A stretch of 64,000 bases of DNA from an uncultured Eubacteriales bacterium (GTDB taxonomy: Bacteria; Bacillota; Clostridia; Oscillospirales; Oscillospiraceae). Position 1 is the first letter of the stretch. The number at the start of each line of letters is the position of its first letter. The DNA is taken from the NCBI GenBank assembly GCA_900549475.1, contig UROF01000007.1, forward strand, positions 35,371 through 99,370, written 5' to 3'. The translations under genes were made by a program, and so were the position numbers. Shown here in pieces: positions 17,632 through 26,805 of the stretch. The notes beneath the pieces were generated by a model. The model saw nothing but the letters and a program-made list of their open reading frames with translations. It was not told the DNA's origin and made no database searches.

Positions 17632-18120
17632 ATGAAAAAGGTAGCGGTCATCATGGGCAGCGACAGCGACTGGCCTCAGGTCAAAGCCGCCTGTGAGCAG
17701 CTGAAGGCCTTTGGCATCCCCTTTGAGGCCCACATCATGAGTGCCCACCGTACGCCGGCAGCGGCGGCGGAATTTTCTTCCGGGGCAAGAAAAGCGGGTT
17801 TTGGCGCCATCATCTGTGCGGCGGGCATGGCGGCCCACCTGGCGGGGGCCATGGCGGCCAACACTACACTGCCGGTGATCGGTATCCCCATGAAGGGCGG
17901 TGCCATGGATGGTCTCGACGCCCTTCTGGCCACAGTGCAGATGCCCTCCGGTATCCCGGTGGCCACGGTGGCCCTGAACGGCGCCAAGAACGCGGCGGTG
18001 CTGGCGGCCCAGATCCTGGCGGTGGAGGACGCCGCTCTGGCGGAGAAGCTGGACAAGGCCCGCGCCGACATGGCGCAGCAGATCGCCGAAAAGGAAGCGA
18101 AGCTTCAGGCGGAGCTGTAA
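17632..18120 (+). CDS. purE: N5-carboxyaminoimidazole ribonucleotide mutase / AIR carboxylase PurE
   Basis: A 162-residue PurE with the signature GSDSDWPQVKAACEQL near the N-terminus and the active-site segment HIMSAHRTP. It forms CAIR from AIR or N5-CAIR in purine synthesis. No purK is present in the cluster, so it may work as a class II (direct CO2) enzyme or rely on a purK elsewhere; I did not resolve the class by sequence. ATG at 17632 follows GGGAGG; a longer in-frame extension would start inside the riboswitch and is rejected. First gene of the purine operon. Confidence 0.95.
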   Translation: MKKVAVIMGSDSDWPQVKAACEQLKAFGIPFEAHIMSAHRTPAAAAEFSSGARKAGFGAIICAAGMAAHLAGAMAANTTLPVIGIPMKGGAMDGLDALLATVQMPSGIPVATVALNGAKNAAVLAAQILAVEDAALAEKLDKARADMAQQIAEKEAKLQAEL

Positions 18121-18209
18121 GGACGGCTCCGGTGAAAAAGCGGTAACCAATATCATTGAGATAGAGTAAGAAAAACAAATAAAGTATACGGGAAAGGAAG
18201 TTATCCATC

Positions 18210-18920
18210 ATGGTTAAGAAAGAGCAGCTCTACGAAGGCAAGGCCAAGAAAGTTTTCGCCACCGAGGATCCCAACTATGTCATCGTCTCCTACAAGGACG
18301 ACGCCACCGCCTTTGACGGTACCAAGCGGGGCACCATCATGGGCAAGGGCGCGGTGAACAACCGCATGAGCAACTTCCTCATGAAGAAGCTGGCTGAGGC
18401 CGGTGTGCCCACCCACTTTGTGGAGGAGCTCAGCGACCGGGAGACCGTGGTCAAGAAGGTGCAGATCGTGCCTCTGGAGGTCATCATCCGCAACGTGTCC
18501 GCCGGCTCCTTTGCCAAGCGCTACGGCGTGGAGGAGGGCATCGTGTTCGACGAGCCCACCTTTGAGTTCTCCTATAAGAATGATGAGCTCCACGATCCTC
18601 TCCTCAACACCTCCCACGCTCTGGCCCTGAAGCTGGCCACCAAGGAGGAGATCGCCACCATCCGCGCCATGGCTCTGAAGATCAACGATATCCTCAAGGC
18701 CTTCTTTGCCGACTGCGGCGTGCGGCTCATCGACTTCAAGCTGGAGTTCGGCCGTCTGCCTGACGGCACCATCGTCCTGGCCGACGAGATCAGCCCCGAC
18801 ACCTGCCGCTTCTGGGATGCCAAGACCAATGAGAAGCTGGACAAGGACCGCTTCCGTCGGGATCTGGGCAACGTGGAGGAAGCTTATCAGGAGATGATGC
18901 GCCGGGTATTCGGCAAGTAA
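18210..18920 (+). CDS. purC: SAICAR synthetase PurC
   Basis: A 236-residue phosphoribosylaminoimidazole-succinocarboxamide synthase, the normal bacterial length. Family motifs seen are LYEGKAKKVF at the start, NRMSNFLMKKL, VEVIIRN-type core (PLEVIIRNVSAGSFAKRYG) and LADEISPDTCRFWD. It joins CAIR and aspartate with ATP. GGAAGG precedes the ATG. It lies 89 bases after purE with no terminator between. Confidence 0.97.
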   Translation: MVKKEQLYEGKAKKVFATEDPNYVIVSYKDDATAFDGTKRGTIMGKGAVNNRMSNFLMKKLAEAGVPTHFVEELSDRETVVKKVQIVPLEVIIRNVSAGSFAKRYGVEEGIVFDEPTFEFSYKNDELHDPLLNTSHALALKLATKEEIATIRAMALKINDILKAFFADCGVRLIDFKLEFGRLPDGTIVLADEISPDTCRFWDAKTNEKLDKDRFRRDLGNVEEAYQEMMRRVFGK

Positions 18921-18947
18921 TCGGGCAAATAAACGGAGGATACAGCA

Positions 18948-20369
18948 TTGGGCGGTTTTTTTGGAGCGATTTCTCATCGGGATTGTGTTCTGGATATTTT
19001 CTTTGGTGTGGACTATCACTCCCACCTGGGTACCCGTCGGGGCGGTATGGCGGTGTATGGCGGGGACGGCACCTTTCAGCGCCAGATCCATAATATTGAA
19101 AACACCCCCTTCCGCACCAAGTTTGAGCGGGATCTGAAGGAATTTCACGGCTGCAGCGGCATCGGCTGCATCAGCGACACGGACCCCCAGCCGCTGCTGG
19201 TGCGCTCCCACCTGGGCCTCTACGCCATCACCACCGTGGGGATCATCAACAACGCCGAGGAGCTGGTGGAGAAGTATTTTGACAGCCATGGCCGTCAGTT
19301 TATGGCCATGAGCTCCGGCAAGGTCAACGCCACGGAGCTGACGGCGGCCCTCATCAATCAGAAGGACTCCCTGGTAGAGGGCATCCGCTACGCTCAGGAG
19401 GTCATCAACGGCTCTGCCACCATTCTGGTTCTGACGCCGGAGTGCATCATGGCGGCCCGGGACAAGCTGGGCCGGCTGCCGGTGCTGATCGGGAAGGACA
19501 AGGACGGCTGCTGCGTGTCCTTTGAATCCTTCGCCTATCACAAGCTGGGCTATACCGACGCCTATGAGCTGGGGCCGGGGGAGATCGTGGAGATCACCGC
19601 CGACGGCTTCCGGACGCTGGTGCCCGCGGGGAAGGATATGCGGATCTGCGCCTTCCTCTGGACCTACTACGGTTACCCCAACTCCAACTACGAGGGGGTC
19701 AACGTGGAGGTCATGCGTTACCGCAACGGAGAGATCATGGCCCGGGACGAGGTGTCCCGGGGGATGCTGCCCAAGGTGGACTATGTGGCGGGAGTGCCGG
19801 ACAGCGGCCTGCCCCACGCCATCGGCTTTGCCAACCGCAGCGGCAAGCCCTTTGCCCGGCCCTTCGTGAAATACACTCCCACCTGGCCCCGGTCCTTCAT
19901 GCCCGACAGCCAGGAGGTGCGCAACCAGGTGGCCAAGATGAAGCAGATCCCCGTTCCTGAGCTGATCGAAGGGAAAAAGCTCCTCTTTGTGGACGATTCC
20001 ATCGTCCGGGGCACCCAGCTGCGGGAGACGGTGGAGTTTCTGTACAGCTGCGGCGCGGAGGAGGTCCATATGCGCTCCGCCTGCCCGCCCATTATGTACG
20101 GCTGCAAGTACCTCAACTTCTCCCGGAGCAACTCCGATATGGAGCTGCTGGCCCGCCGTGTGGTCCAGGAGCTGGAGGGAGATGAGGGCCAGAACCACCT
20201 GGAGGAGTATGCCGACGGCACCACAGAGCGGGGCAAGTGCCTGCTACACACCATCTGTGAAAAGTTCGGCTTCACCTCCCTGGGCTACCAGTCCCTGGAT
20301 GGGATCCTGGAGGCCATCGGCATCGATCGTGATAAAATCTGTACCTATTGCTGGACAGGAAAGGAATAA
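18948..20369 (+). CDS. purF: Amidophosphoribosyltransferase (PurF-like) with degenerate glutaminase domain
   Basis: A 473-residue PurF homologue with TTG start supported by GGAGGA seven bases upstream. The C-terminal PRTase half is intact, with PRPP loop LLFVDDSIVRGTQLRETV (about residues 345-361), and the end keeps a C-x-x-C (ICTYCWTGKE) recalling the FeS ligands of Bacillus PurF. The N-terminal Ntn-glutaminase half lacks the expected residues: the nucleophile Cys after Met is Gly (MGGFFGAISHRDC), the RYST segment reads CISD, and the HNGNLVN segment reads VGIINN. It may use free ammonia, act as a regulatory partner, or need another glutaminase. The purine cluster has no other purF. Confidence 0.85.
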   Translation: MGGFFGAISHRDCVLDIFFGVDYHSHLGTRRGGMAVYGGDGTFQRQIHNIENTPFRTKFERDLKEFHGCSGIGCISDTDPQPLLVRSHLGLYAITTVGIINNAEELVEKYFDSHGRQFMAMSSGKVNATELTAALINQKDSLVEGIRYAQEVINGSATILVLTPECIMAARDKLGRLPVLIGKDKDGCCVSFESFAYHKLGYTDAYELGPGEIVEITADGFRTLVPAGKDMRICAFLWTYYGYPNSNYEGVNVEVMRYRNGEIMARDEVSRGMLPKVDYVAGVPDSGLPHAIGFANRSGKPFARPFVKYTPTWPRSFMPDSQEVRNQVAKMKQIPVPELIEGKKLLFVDDSIVRGTQLRETVEFLYSCGAEEVHMRSACPPIMYGCKYLNFSRSNSDMELLARRVVQELEGDEGQNHLEEYADGTTERGKCLLHTICEKFGFTSLGYQSLDGILEAIGIDRDKICTYCWTGKE

Positions 20370-20372
20370 GTT

Positions 20373-21422
20373 ATGACGACCAACTCTTCTTCCCGCTCCG
20401 AAAGTTACGCCGCCGCCGGAGTGGATATCACCGCCGGATACAAATCGGTGGAGCTGATGAAATCCCACATCGCCCGGACCATGACTGCCGGGGTAGCCTC
20501 TGATATCGGGGGCTTCGGGGGCTTCTTTGCCCTGGATACCGCCGGTATGGAGCAGCCTGTCCTGGTCAGCGGCACCGACGGTGTGGGCACAAAGATCCGC
20601 ATCGCCCAGCTGCTGGACAAGCACGATACCATTGGCATCGACTGCGTGGCCATGTGCGTCAACGATATCATCTGCTGCGGCGCCAAGCCCCTCTTTTTCC
20701 TGGACTACATCGCCTGCGGCAAGAATTATCCGGAGAAGATCGCCGCTATCGTAGCCGGCGTGGCGGAGGGCTGCGTCCAGGCGGGCTGTGCCCTTATCGG
20801 CGGCGAGACTGCTGAGCACCCCGGCATGATGGCCGAGGATGACTATGATCTCGCGGGCTTCTCTGTGGGCGTGGTGGACAAGAAGAAGATCATCGACCAC
20901 AGCGCCATGACGGCGGGGAATGTGATCCTGGCTCTCCCCTCCAACGGCGTCCATTCCAACGGCTTCTCCCTGGTGCGCCGGGTGTTCAATGTGGAGCGGG
21001 CGGATCTGCGGGTGCCTGTTGAGGCCCTGGGGGGCAAGGGACTGGGCGAGACCCTCCTCACCCCCACCAAGATCTATGTCAAACCCATTCTGGCCCTGCT
21101 GGAGGAGGTAGCCGTCCGGGGCATCTCCCACATCACCGGCGGCGGCTTCTATGAGAATATTCCCCGCAGCATCCCCGACGGGCTCTGCGCCAAAATCGAG
21201 CGCTCCGCTGTCCGGGTACTGCCCATCTTTGATCTTCTTGCCAAGACCGGCAATATCCCCGAGCGGGATATGTTCAACACCTTCAACATGGGCGTGGGCA
21301 TGAGCGTGGTGGTCCCCAAGGACCAGGCGGATCGGGCCCTGGCCATCCTGAAAGAGCAGGGTGAGGACGCCTACATTCTGGGCGAGATCGTCCAGGGTGA
21401 GGAGAAGGTGGTCCTATGCTGA
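20373..21422 (+). CDS. purM: Phosphoribosylformylglycinamidine cyclo-ligase PurM
   Basis: A 349-residue AIR synthetase. Motifs include SYAAAGVDITAGYKSVELMK at the start, VSGTDGVGTKIRIA, CVAMCVNDIICCGAKPLFFLDYIA, IGGETAEHPGMM and HITGGGFYENIPR. It converts FGAM to AIR with ATP. It starts three bases after the purF-like stop and overlaps purN by 7 bases. Confidence 0.98.
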   Translation: MTTNSSSRSESYAAAGVDITAGYKSVELMKSHIARTMTAGVASDIGGFGGFFALDTAGMEQPVLVSGTDGVGTKIRIAQLLDKHDTIGIDCVAMCVNDIICCGAKPLFFLDYIACGKNYPEKIAAIVAGVAEGCVQAGCALIGGETAEHPGMMAEDDYDLAGFSVGVVDKKKIIDHSAMTAGNVILALPSNGVHSNGFSLVRRVFNVERADLRVPVEALGGKGLGETLLTPTKIYVKPILALLEEVAVRGISHITGGGFYENIPRSIPDGLCAKIERSAVRVLPIFDLLAKTGNIPERDMFNTFNMGVGMSVVVPKDQADRALAILKEQGEDAYILGEIVQGEEKVVLC

Positions 21423-22018
21423 CCGCCCGGATCGCCGTACTGGTCTCCGGCGGCGGTACCAACCTTCAGGCCCTTATGGACGCCCGGGACCGGGGGGAGA
21501 TCCCCCACGGCTCCCTGGCCCTGGTCATTGCCGACAAGCCGGGCATCCGGGCCATCCACCGGGCCCGGGAGGGGGATGTGGCCTGCGCTGTGATCCCCCG
21601 GAAGGAGCCGGGCTTTGAGGAGAAGGTCCTCACAGCCCTTCGGAACTATCAGATCGACATGGTGGTGCTGGCAGGGTTCCTGGGAATTCTCTCCAAGGAT
21701 TTCATCCAGGCCTTCCACGGCCCCATCATCAATATCCACCCCTCCCTGATCCCCTCGTTCTGCGGGAAGGGGTTCTACGGCCTCAAGGTTCACCAGGCCG
21801 CTCTGGACTACGGCGTCAAGGTCACCGGCGCCACTGTCCACTATGTCAACGAGGTGCCCGACGGGGGAAAGATCATCCTCCAGCGGGCGGTGGAGATCCT
21901 CCCCGACGACACGGCGGAGGTGCTGCAGCGCCGGGTGATGGAGCAGGCCGAGTGGAAGCTCCTGCCGGCGGCGGCGGAGATCGTGGCGGCGGAAGTGGTC
22001 CGCACCGCCCAGGAATGA
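21416..22018 (+). CDS. purN: Phosphoribosylglycinamide formyltransferase PurN
   Basis: A 200-residue folate-dependent GAR transformylase. It shows RIAVLVSGGGTNLQALMDA at the N-terminus, the folate/catalytic segment INIHPSLIPSF (catalytic Asn-x-His) and GATVHYVNEVPDGGKIILQ. It uses 10-formyl-THF, which links the operon to the folate status read by its ZTP riboswitch. Overlaps purM. Confidence 0.97.
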   Translation: MLTARIAVLVSGGGTNLQALMDARDRGEIPHGSLALVIADKPGIRAIHRAREGDVACAVIPRKEPGFEEKVLTALRNYQIDMVVLAGFLGILSKDFIQAFHGPIINIHPSLIPSFCGKGFYGLKVHQAALDYGVKVTGATVHYVNEVPDGGKIILQRAVEILPDDTAEVLQRRVMEQAEWKLLPAAAEIVAAEVVRTAQE

Positions 22019-22042
22019 CGAATACGAGGAGGAAGTTGTCCC

Positions 22043-22765
22043 ATGGATACCTACGCACTGCATGATCTGGGGGCCCTGCTTGCCGGCAACCCCTACCCCG
22101 GCCGGGGCATCGTGGTGGGCAAGAGCGCCGACGGCACTCACGCCGCCGTGGCCTACTTCATCATGGGCCGCAGCGAGAACAGCCGCAACCGGATCTTTGC
22201 CGCCACCGAGGACGGCATCCGCACCCAGGCCTTTGACCCCGCCAAGGTGAAGGATCCCAGCCTCATCATCTATCACCCTGTCCGGCGGCTGGAGAACCAT
22301 CTGATCGTCACCAACGGCGACCAGACGGATACCGTACGGGACGGCCTTCTGGCCGGGGAGAGCTTCTCCCAGGCCCTCACCCGCCGGTGCTTCGAGCCCG
22401 ACGGTCCCAACTGGACCCCCCGTATCAGCGCCATGCTGACCTTCGACGGCGGGGATTTCACCTATGAAATGAGCATCCTCAAGAGCGCCGACGCCGAGGG
22501 TACGGCCTGCAGCCGCTTCACCTTCAGCTATCCGGCTCTCTCCGGCGTGGGCCACTTCCTCCACACCTATGTCACCGACGGTAACCCCGTCATCCCCACC
22601 TTCCAGGGGGAGCCGGAGCGGGTGGCCGTCGGCAATGACCCCGAGGCCTTTGCCGCCCAGGTGTGGGACAGCCTCAACCCGGGTAACAAAGTATCCCTGT
22701 ATATCAACTGGATCGACCTCGCTACCGGTGAGGAGTCCGTCCGTATTTTCAACAAGAATCAGTAA
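22043..22765 (+). CDS. purO: IMP cyclohydrolase of the PurO family
   Basis: A 240-residue protein of the archaeal-type IMP cyclohydrolase family (PF07826). The N-terminal NPYPGRGIVVGKSADGTHAAVAYFIMGRSENSRNRIF corresponds to the GR-VGK-DG-AYR-SRS-NR pattern of PurO, and IVTNGDQTD matches the conserved VSNGSHTD. It would close FAICAR to IMP, replacing the IMPCH half of bifunctional PurH, which is absent from the AICAR transformylase two genes downstream. AGGAGG precedes the ATG. The family call is from memory of the archaeal sequence. Confidence 0.88.
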   Translation: MDTYALHDLGALLAGNPYPGRGIVVGKSADGTHAAVAYFIMGRSENSRNRIFAATEDGIRTQAFDPAKVKDPSLIIYHPVRRLENHLIVTNGDQTDTVRDGLLAGESFSQALTRRCFEPDGPNWTPRISAMLTFDGGDFTYEMSILKSADAEGTACSRFTFSYPALSGVGHFLHTYVTDGNPVIPTFQGEPERVAVGNDPEAFAAQVWDSLNPGNKVSLYINWIDLATGEESVRIFNKNQ

Positions 22766-22776
22766 GGAGGATGGCC

Positions 22777-24213
22777 ATGGAAGCAAACCGTACCGGTTAC
22801 GTCTCCCCCCTCTCCACCCGCTACGCCAGCCGGGAGATGCAGTACCTCTTCTCCGAGGAGCACAAGTTCCGCACCTGGCGGAAGCTGTGGATCGCCCTGG
22901 CCAAGGCGGAGCGGCAGCTGGGCCTGAACATCACCGAGGAACAGATCGCGGAGCTGGAGGCCCACGCCGAAGATATCAATTTTGAGGTGGCCCAGGAGCG
23001 GGAAAAGCTGGTCCGCCACGACGTCATGAGCCACGTCTACGCCTATGGCCAGCAGTGCCCCAATGCCGCCGGCATCATCCATCTGGGGGCTACCTCCTGC
23101 TATGTGGGGGACAACACCGACGTGCTGATCCTCCGGGACGCCTCCCGGCTGGTGCTGAAGAAGGCGGCCCAGGTGCTGCGGAACCTTGGCGCCTTTGCCC
23201 GGCAGTACAAGGACCTCCCCTGCCTGGGCTATACCCACCTCCAGCCTGCCCAGCTCACCACCGTGGGCAAGCGGGCCACCCTCTGGATGAATGAGCTGAT
23301 GATGGACATGGAGAACCTGGAGTACCAGCTCTCCACTCTGGCAGTCCGGGGCGTCAAGGGCACCACCGGCACCCAGGCCAGCTTCATGGAGCTCTTCGGC
23401 GGAGACGAGGAGAAGGTCAAGGCCCTGGAGGCCCTGGTGGCCAAGGAGATGGGTTTTGACAAGTGGGTGCCTGTCTGCGGCCAGACCTACTCCCGCAAGA
23501 CCGACGCCTATTTCCTGGCGGTTCTCTCCGGCTTTGCCCAGTCCGCCTGCAAGTTTGCCAATGACCTTCGCATCCTCCAGTCCTTTGAGGAGATGGAGGA
23601 GCCCTTTGAGAAGAACCAGATCGGTTCCTCCGCCATGCCCTACAAGCGCAACCCCATGCGCTCCGAGCGCATCTGCGCTCTGGCCCGGTATGTGATCCAG
23701 GATGCGGTGAACCCCGCCATGACCGCCGCCACCCAGTGGTTTGAGCGGACCCTGGACGACAGCGCCAACAAGCGTATCGCCGTGGCAGAGGCCTTCCTGG
23801 CGGTGGACGCCATTTTGGAGATCTATATCAATGTCACCGCCGGCCTGGTGGTCTACGAGCGTGTGGTCCGCCGCCGGGTGATGGAAAAGCTGCCCTTCAT
23901 GGCCACGGAAAACGTGATGATGGAGGCGGTGAAGCGGGGCGGCAACCGTCAGGAGCTCCACGAGGCCCTGCGGACCCACTCCCACGCCGCCGCCGCCAAG
24001 GTGAAGCTGGAGGGCGGACAAAACGACCTGATCGACCGCATCGTGGCCGATCCTCTCTTCCCCCTGACCCGGGAGGAGATCGAAGCGCAGATGGACCCCG
24101 CCCTGTATGTAGGCCGCGCCCCCGGCCAGGTGACGGAGTTTCTGGAGGGGCCGGTGGCGGCGCTGCTGGAGCGCTACCCCGATGAGAAGATCCACGCGGA
24201 ACTGAGTGTTTGA
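22777..24213 (+). CDS. purB: Adenylosuccinate lyase PurB
   Basis: A 478-residue fumarase/aspartase-superfamily lyase. The signature loop is GSSAMPYKRNPMRSE, and TSCYVGDNTD and HLQPAQ are present. It removes fumarate from SAICAR and from adenylosuccinate. ATG at 22777 lies six bases after AGGAGG; the in-frame ATG at 22771 directly abuts that site and is less likely. Similar to the animal-type adenylosuccinate lyases in the YVG-D-N-TD and QNDLIDRI segments. Confidence 0.96.
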   Translation: MEANRTGYVSPLSTRYASREMQYLFSEEHKFRTWRKLWIALAKAERQLGLNITEEQIAELEAHAEDINFEVAQEREKLVRHDVMSHVYAYGQQCPNAAGIIHLGATSCYVGDNTDVLILRDASRLVLKKAAQVLRNLGAFARQYKDLPCLGYTHLQPAQLTTVGKRATLWMNELMMDMENLEYQLSTLAVRGVKGTTGTQASFMELFGGDEEKVKALEALVAKEMGFDKWVPVCGQTYSRKTDAYFLAVLSGFAQSACKFANDLRILQSFEEMEEPFEKNQIGSSAMPYKRNPMRSERICALARYVIQDAVNPAMTAATQWFERTLDDSANKRIAVAEAFLAVDAILEIYINVTAGLVVYERVVRRRVMEKLPFMATENVMMEAVKRGGNRQELHEALRTHSHAAAAKVKLEGGQNDLIDRIVADPLFPLTREEIEAQMDPALYVGRAPGQVTEFLEGPVAALLERYPDEKIHAELSV

Positions 24214-24228
24214 GAGAGGAGTGCTGAC

Positions 24229-25413
24229 ATGAACGAACTGGAACTGAAATACGGCTGCAACCCCAATCAGAAGCCTTCCCGGATCTATATGAAGGACGGC
24301 AGCGATCTGCCCATCACCGTCCTCAACGGCAAGCCGGGCTATATCAACTTTATGGATGCCTTCAACTCCTGGCAGCTGGTCAAGGAGCTGAAGGAGGCTC
24401 TGGGTATGCCTGCCGCCGCCTCCTTCAAGCATGTGAGCCCCACCTCCGCCGCTGTGGGTATCCCCCTGAGCCATGAGCTCAAGCGGGCTTGCTTTGTGGA
24501 CGATGTGGAGGGCCTGGACGACAGCCCCCTGGCCTGTGCCTATGCCCGTGCCCGCGGCACCGACCGGCTGTGCTCCTTCGGTGACTGGGCCGCCCTCAGC
24601 GATGTGTGCGATGAGACCACTGCCCGGCTGCTCCAGCGGGAGGTGTCCGACGGCGTCATTGCCCCGGGCTATACCCCCGAGGCTCTGGCTATTCTCAAGA
24701 CCAAGCGCAAGGGCAACTATAACGTGGTGCAGATCGACCCGGATTACGTCCCCGCCGAGCAGGAGACCAAGGATGTCTTCGGCATCACCTTCCAGCAGGG
24801 CCGCAACAACTTCAAGATCGGCCCCCATCTGCTGGAGAACATTGTCACCGCCAACAAGGACCTGCCGGAGACCGCCAAGCGGGATATGATCGTGGCCCTC
24901 ATCACCCTCAAGTACACCCAGTCCAACTCTGTGTGCTATGCGGTGGACGGCCAGGCCATCGGCGTGGGCGCCGGCCAGCAGAGCCGCATCCACTGCACCC
25001 GTCTGGCAGGCAGCAAGGCGGACACTTGGTTCCTCCGTCAGCACCCCAAGACCCTGAATCTGCCCTTCCTGCCCACCCTGGGCCGGCCGGAGCGTGACAA
25101 CGTCATCGACAGCTACATCAACGGCAACGAGGAGGATGTCTGCGCCGACGGCTACTGGCAGAAGTACTTCACCACCCAGCCGGAGCCTCTCACCATCCGG
25201 GAGCGCCGGGTGTGGCTGAGCACCTTCAACAATGTGGCCCTGGGCAGCGATGCCTTCTTCCCCTTCCCCGACAACATCGAGCGGGCGAGAAAGAGCGGCG
25301 TGCGGTACGTGGCGGAGCCCGGCGGTTCCATCCGCGATGACCTGGTCATCGCCAAGTGTGACGATTACGACATGGCCATGGCCTTTACCGGCATGCGCCT
25401 GTTCCACCACTAA
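24229..25413 (+). CDS. purH: Stand-alone AICAR transformylase (PurH C-terminal domain only)
   Basis: A 394-residue AICAR formyltransferase without the N-terminal IMP cyclohydrolase (MGS-like) domain. The catalytic Lys-His is in FKHVSPTSAAVGIPL, and the nucleotide/folate segments YARARGTDRLCSFGDWAALSDVCD, VSDGVIAPGY, KYTQSNSVCYA and GAGQQSRIHCTRLAGSKAD are present. These read remarkably like animal ATIC and less like the Escherichia coli enzyme. It formylates ZMP with 10-formyl-THF, the step whose block raises the ligand of the upstream ZTP riboswitch. PurO at 22043 supplies the next step. Confidence 0.94.
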   Translation: MNELELKYGCNPNQKPSRIYMKDGSDLPITVLNGKPGYINFMDAFNSWQLVKELKEALGMPAAASFKHVSPTSAAVGIPLSHELKRACFVDDVEGLDDSPLACAYARARGTDRLCSFGDWAALSDVCDETTARLLQREVSDGVIAPGYTPEALAILKTKRKGNYNVVQIDPDYVPAEQETKDVFGITFQQGRNNFKIGPHLLENIVTANKDLPETAKRDMIVALITLKYTQSNSVCYAVDGQAIGVGAGQQSRIHCTRLAGSKADTWFLRQHPKTLNLPFLPTLGRPERDNVIDSYINGNEEDVCADGYWQKYFTTQPEPLTIRERRVWLSTFNNVALGSDAFFPFPDNIERARKSGVRYVAEPGGSIRDDLVIAKCDDYDMAMAFTGMRLFHH

Positions 25414-25440
25414 GGAAAACGATACAGCACCCCTGGCGGA

Positions 25441-25495
25441 GACGGCCGTTTCACCGGCCGTCCCCGTCAGGGGCGAAACTGTCCATTGGGGACAG
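25441..25495 (+). other. Intercistronic hairpins between purH and purD
   Basis: Two stems: GACGGCCG with CGGCCGTC (25441-25462) and CTGTCC with GGACAG (25479-25495). No T tail follows, so they more likely affect mRNA stability or processing than termination. Confidence 0.5.
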
Positions 25496-25526
25496 AGACA
25501 ATCGGAAAAAAGGAGAGATCGACCTT

Positions 25527-26804
25527 ATGAAGATCATGGTCATCGGCGGCGGCGGCCGGGAGCATGCCATTATCCGCAAGCTCAGGGAGGACCCCCGCGC
25601 CGAGGAGATCTACGCCCTGCCGGGCAACGGCGGCATCGCCAAGGACGCCGTCTGTGTCCCCATCGGGGCCAAGGATATATTTGGGATCGTGAATTTTGCC
25701 CGGGAAAAGCAGATCGATTTTGCGGTGGTGGCTCCGGACGATCCCCTGGCTCTGGGGGCGGTGAACGCCCTGAACGCGGTGGGCATCCCCTGCTTCGGCC
25801 CCACCCGGGACGCCGCCCGCATTGAGAGCAGCAAGGTCTTTGCCAAGGACCTGATGGCCCGCTACGGCATCCCCACCGCCGCCTGCCATGTGTTTGACAA
25901 CATGCAGGAGGCCCTGCGCTATGTGGACCGCTGCCCCCTGCCGGTAGTGGTGAAGGCCGACGGCCTGGCCCTGGGCAAGGGCGTGGTCATTGCCGTCACC
26001 CGGGCAGAGGCGGTGCTGGCCGTGCGCTCCATGATGGAGGAGAAGGTGTTTGGCGAGAGCGGCACCCGGGTGGTGGTGGAGGAGTTCCTCTCCGGCCCGG
26101 AGGTCAGCGTCCTCTCCTTCACCGACGGGGAGACGATTGTCCCCATGGTGTCCTCCATGGACCACAAGCGGGCCCACGACGGAGATGAGGGCCCCAACAC
26201 CGGCGGCATGGGCACTGTGGCCCCCAATCCCTACTACACCCCGGAGATCGCCCAGCGGTGCATGGAGGAGATCTTCCTGCCCACCATCCGGGCCATGAAG
26301 GCGGAGGGCTGCCCCTTCAAGGGCTGCCTTTACTTCGGCCTCATGCTCACCGAGGACGGCCCCAAGGTCATCGAGTACAACTGCCGCTTCGGCGACCCGG
26401 AGACCCAGGTGGTGCTGCCTCTCCTGGAGGGAAGCCTGCTGGAGATCATGCTGGCCACCGCTGAGGGCCGGCTCCATGAGGTGCCGGTAACATTCCGCAG
26501 CGGCGCCGCCTGCTGCGTGGTGCTGGCTTCTCAAGGCTATCCCAAGGAGTACAAAAAAGGCTATCCCATCACCCTCCCGGCCCTGAAGGACGGGGAGGAG
26601 ATCTATATTGCCGGCGCGGAGGAGAAGGATGGACAGCTTCTCACCAGCGGCGGCCGGGTGCTGGGGGCCGTAGCCGTGGGCGATGATCTGCGGCAGGCCG
26701 TTACCGCCGCCTACGATTTGGCGGACCGCATCCACTTTGACAACGCCTTCTGCCGCCGGGATATTGGCCGGCGGGCCCTGGAGGCACTGGGAGGAGAGAA
26801 ATAA
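25527..26804 (+). CDS. purD: Phosphoribosylamine-glycine ligase PurD
   Basis: A 425-residue ATP-grasp GAR synthetase. Motifs: MKIMVIGGGGREHAI at the N-terminus, GPTRDAARIESSKVFAK, VVKADGLALGKGV, GPEVSVLSFTDG, and EYNCRFGDPETQVVLPLL. It joins phosphoribosylamine and glycine. AAGGAG precedes the ATG. It ends one base before purL. Confidence 0.98.
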   Translation: MKIMVIGGGGREHAIIRKLREDPRAEEIYALPGNGGIAKDAVCVPIGAKDIFGIVNFAREKQIDFAVVAPDDPLALGAVNALNAVGIPCFGPTRDAARIESSKVFAKDLMARYGIPTAACHVFDNMQEALRYVDRCPLPVVVKADGLALGKGVVIAVTRAEAVLAVRSMMEEKVFGESGTRVVVEEFLSGPEVSVLSFTDGETIVPMVSSMDHKRAHDGDEGPNTGGMGTVAPNPYYTPEIAQRCMEEIFLPTIRAMKAEGCPFKGCLYFGLMLTEDGPKVIEYNCRFGDPETQVVLPLLEGSLLEIMLATAEGRLHEVPVTFRSGAACCVVLASQGYPKEYKKGYPITLPALKDGEEIYIAGAEEKDGQLLTSGGRVLGAVAVGDDLRQAVTAAYDLADRIHFDNAFCRRDIGRRALEALGGEK

Positions 26805-26805
26805 C

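Noticed and set aside
24229..25413. Eukaryotic contamination, suggested by the ATIC-like AICAR transformylase
   Set aside because: It sits in a tight bacterial operon with Shine-Dalgarno sites and matching codon use.
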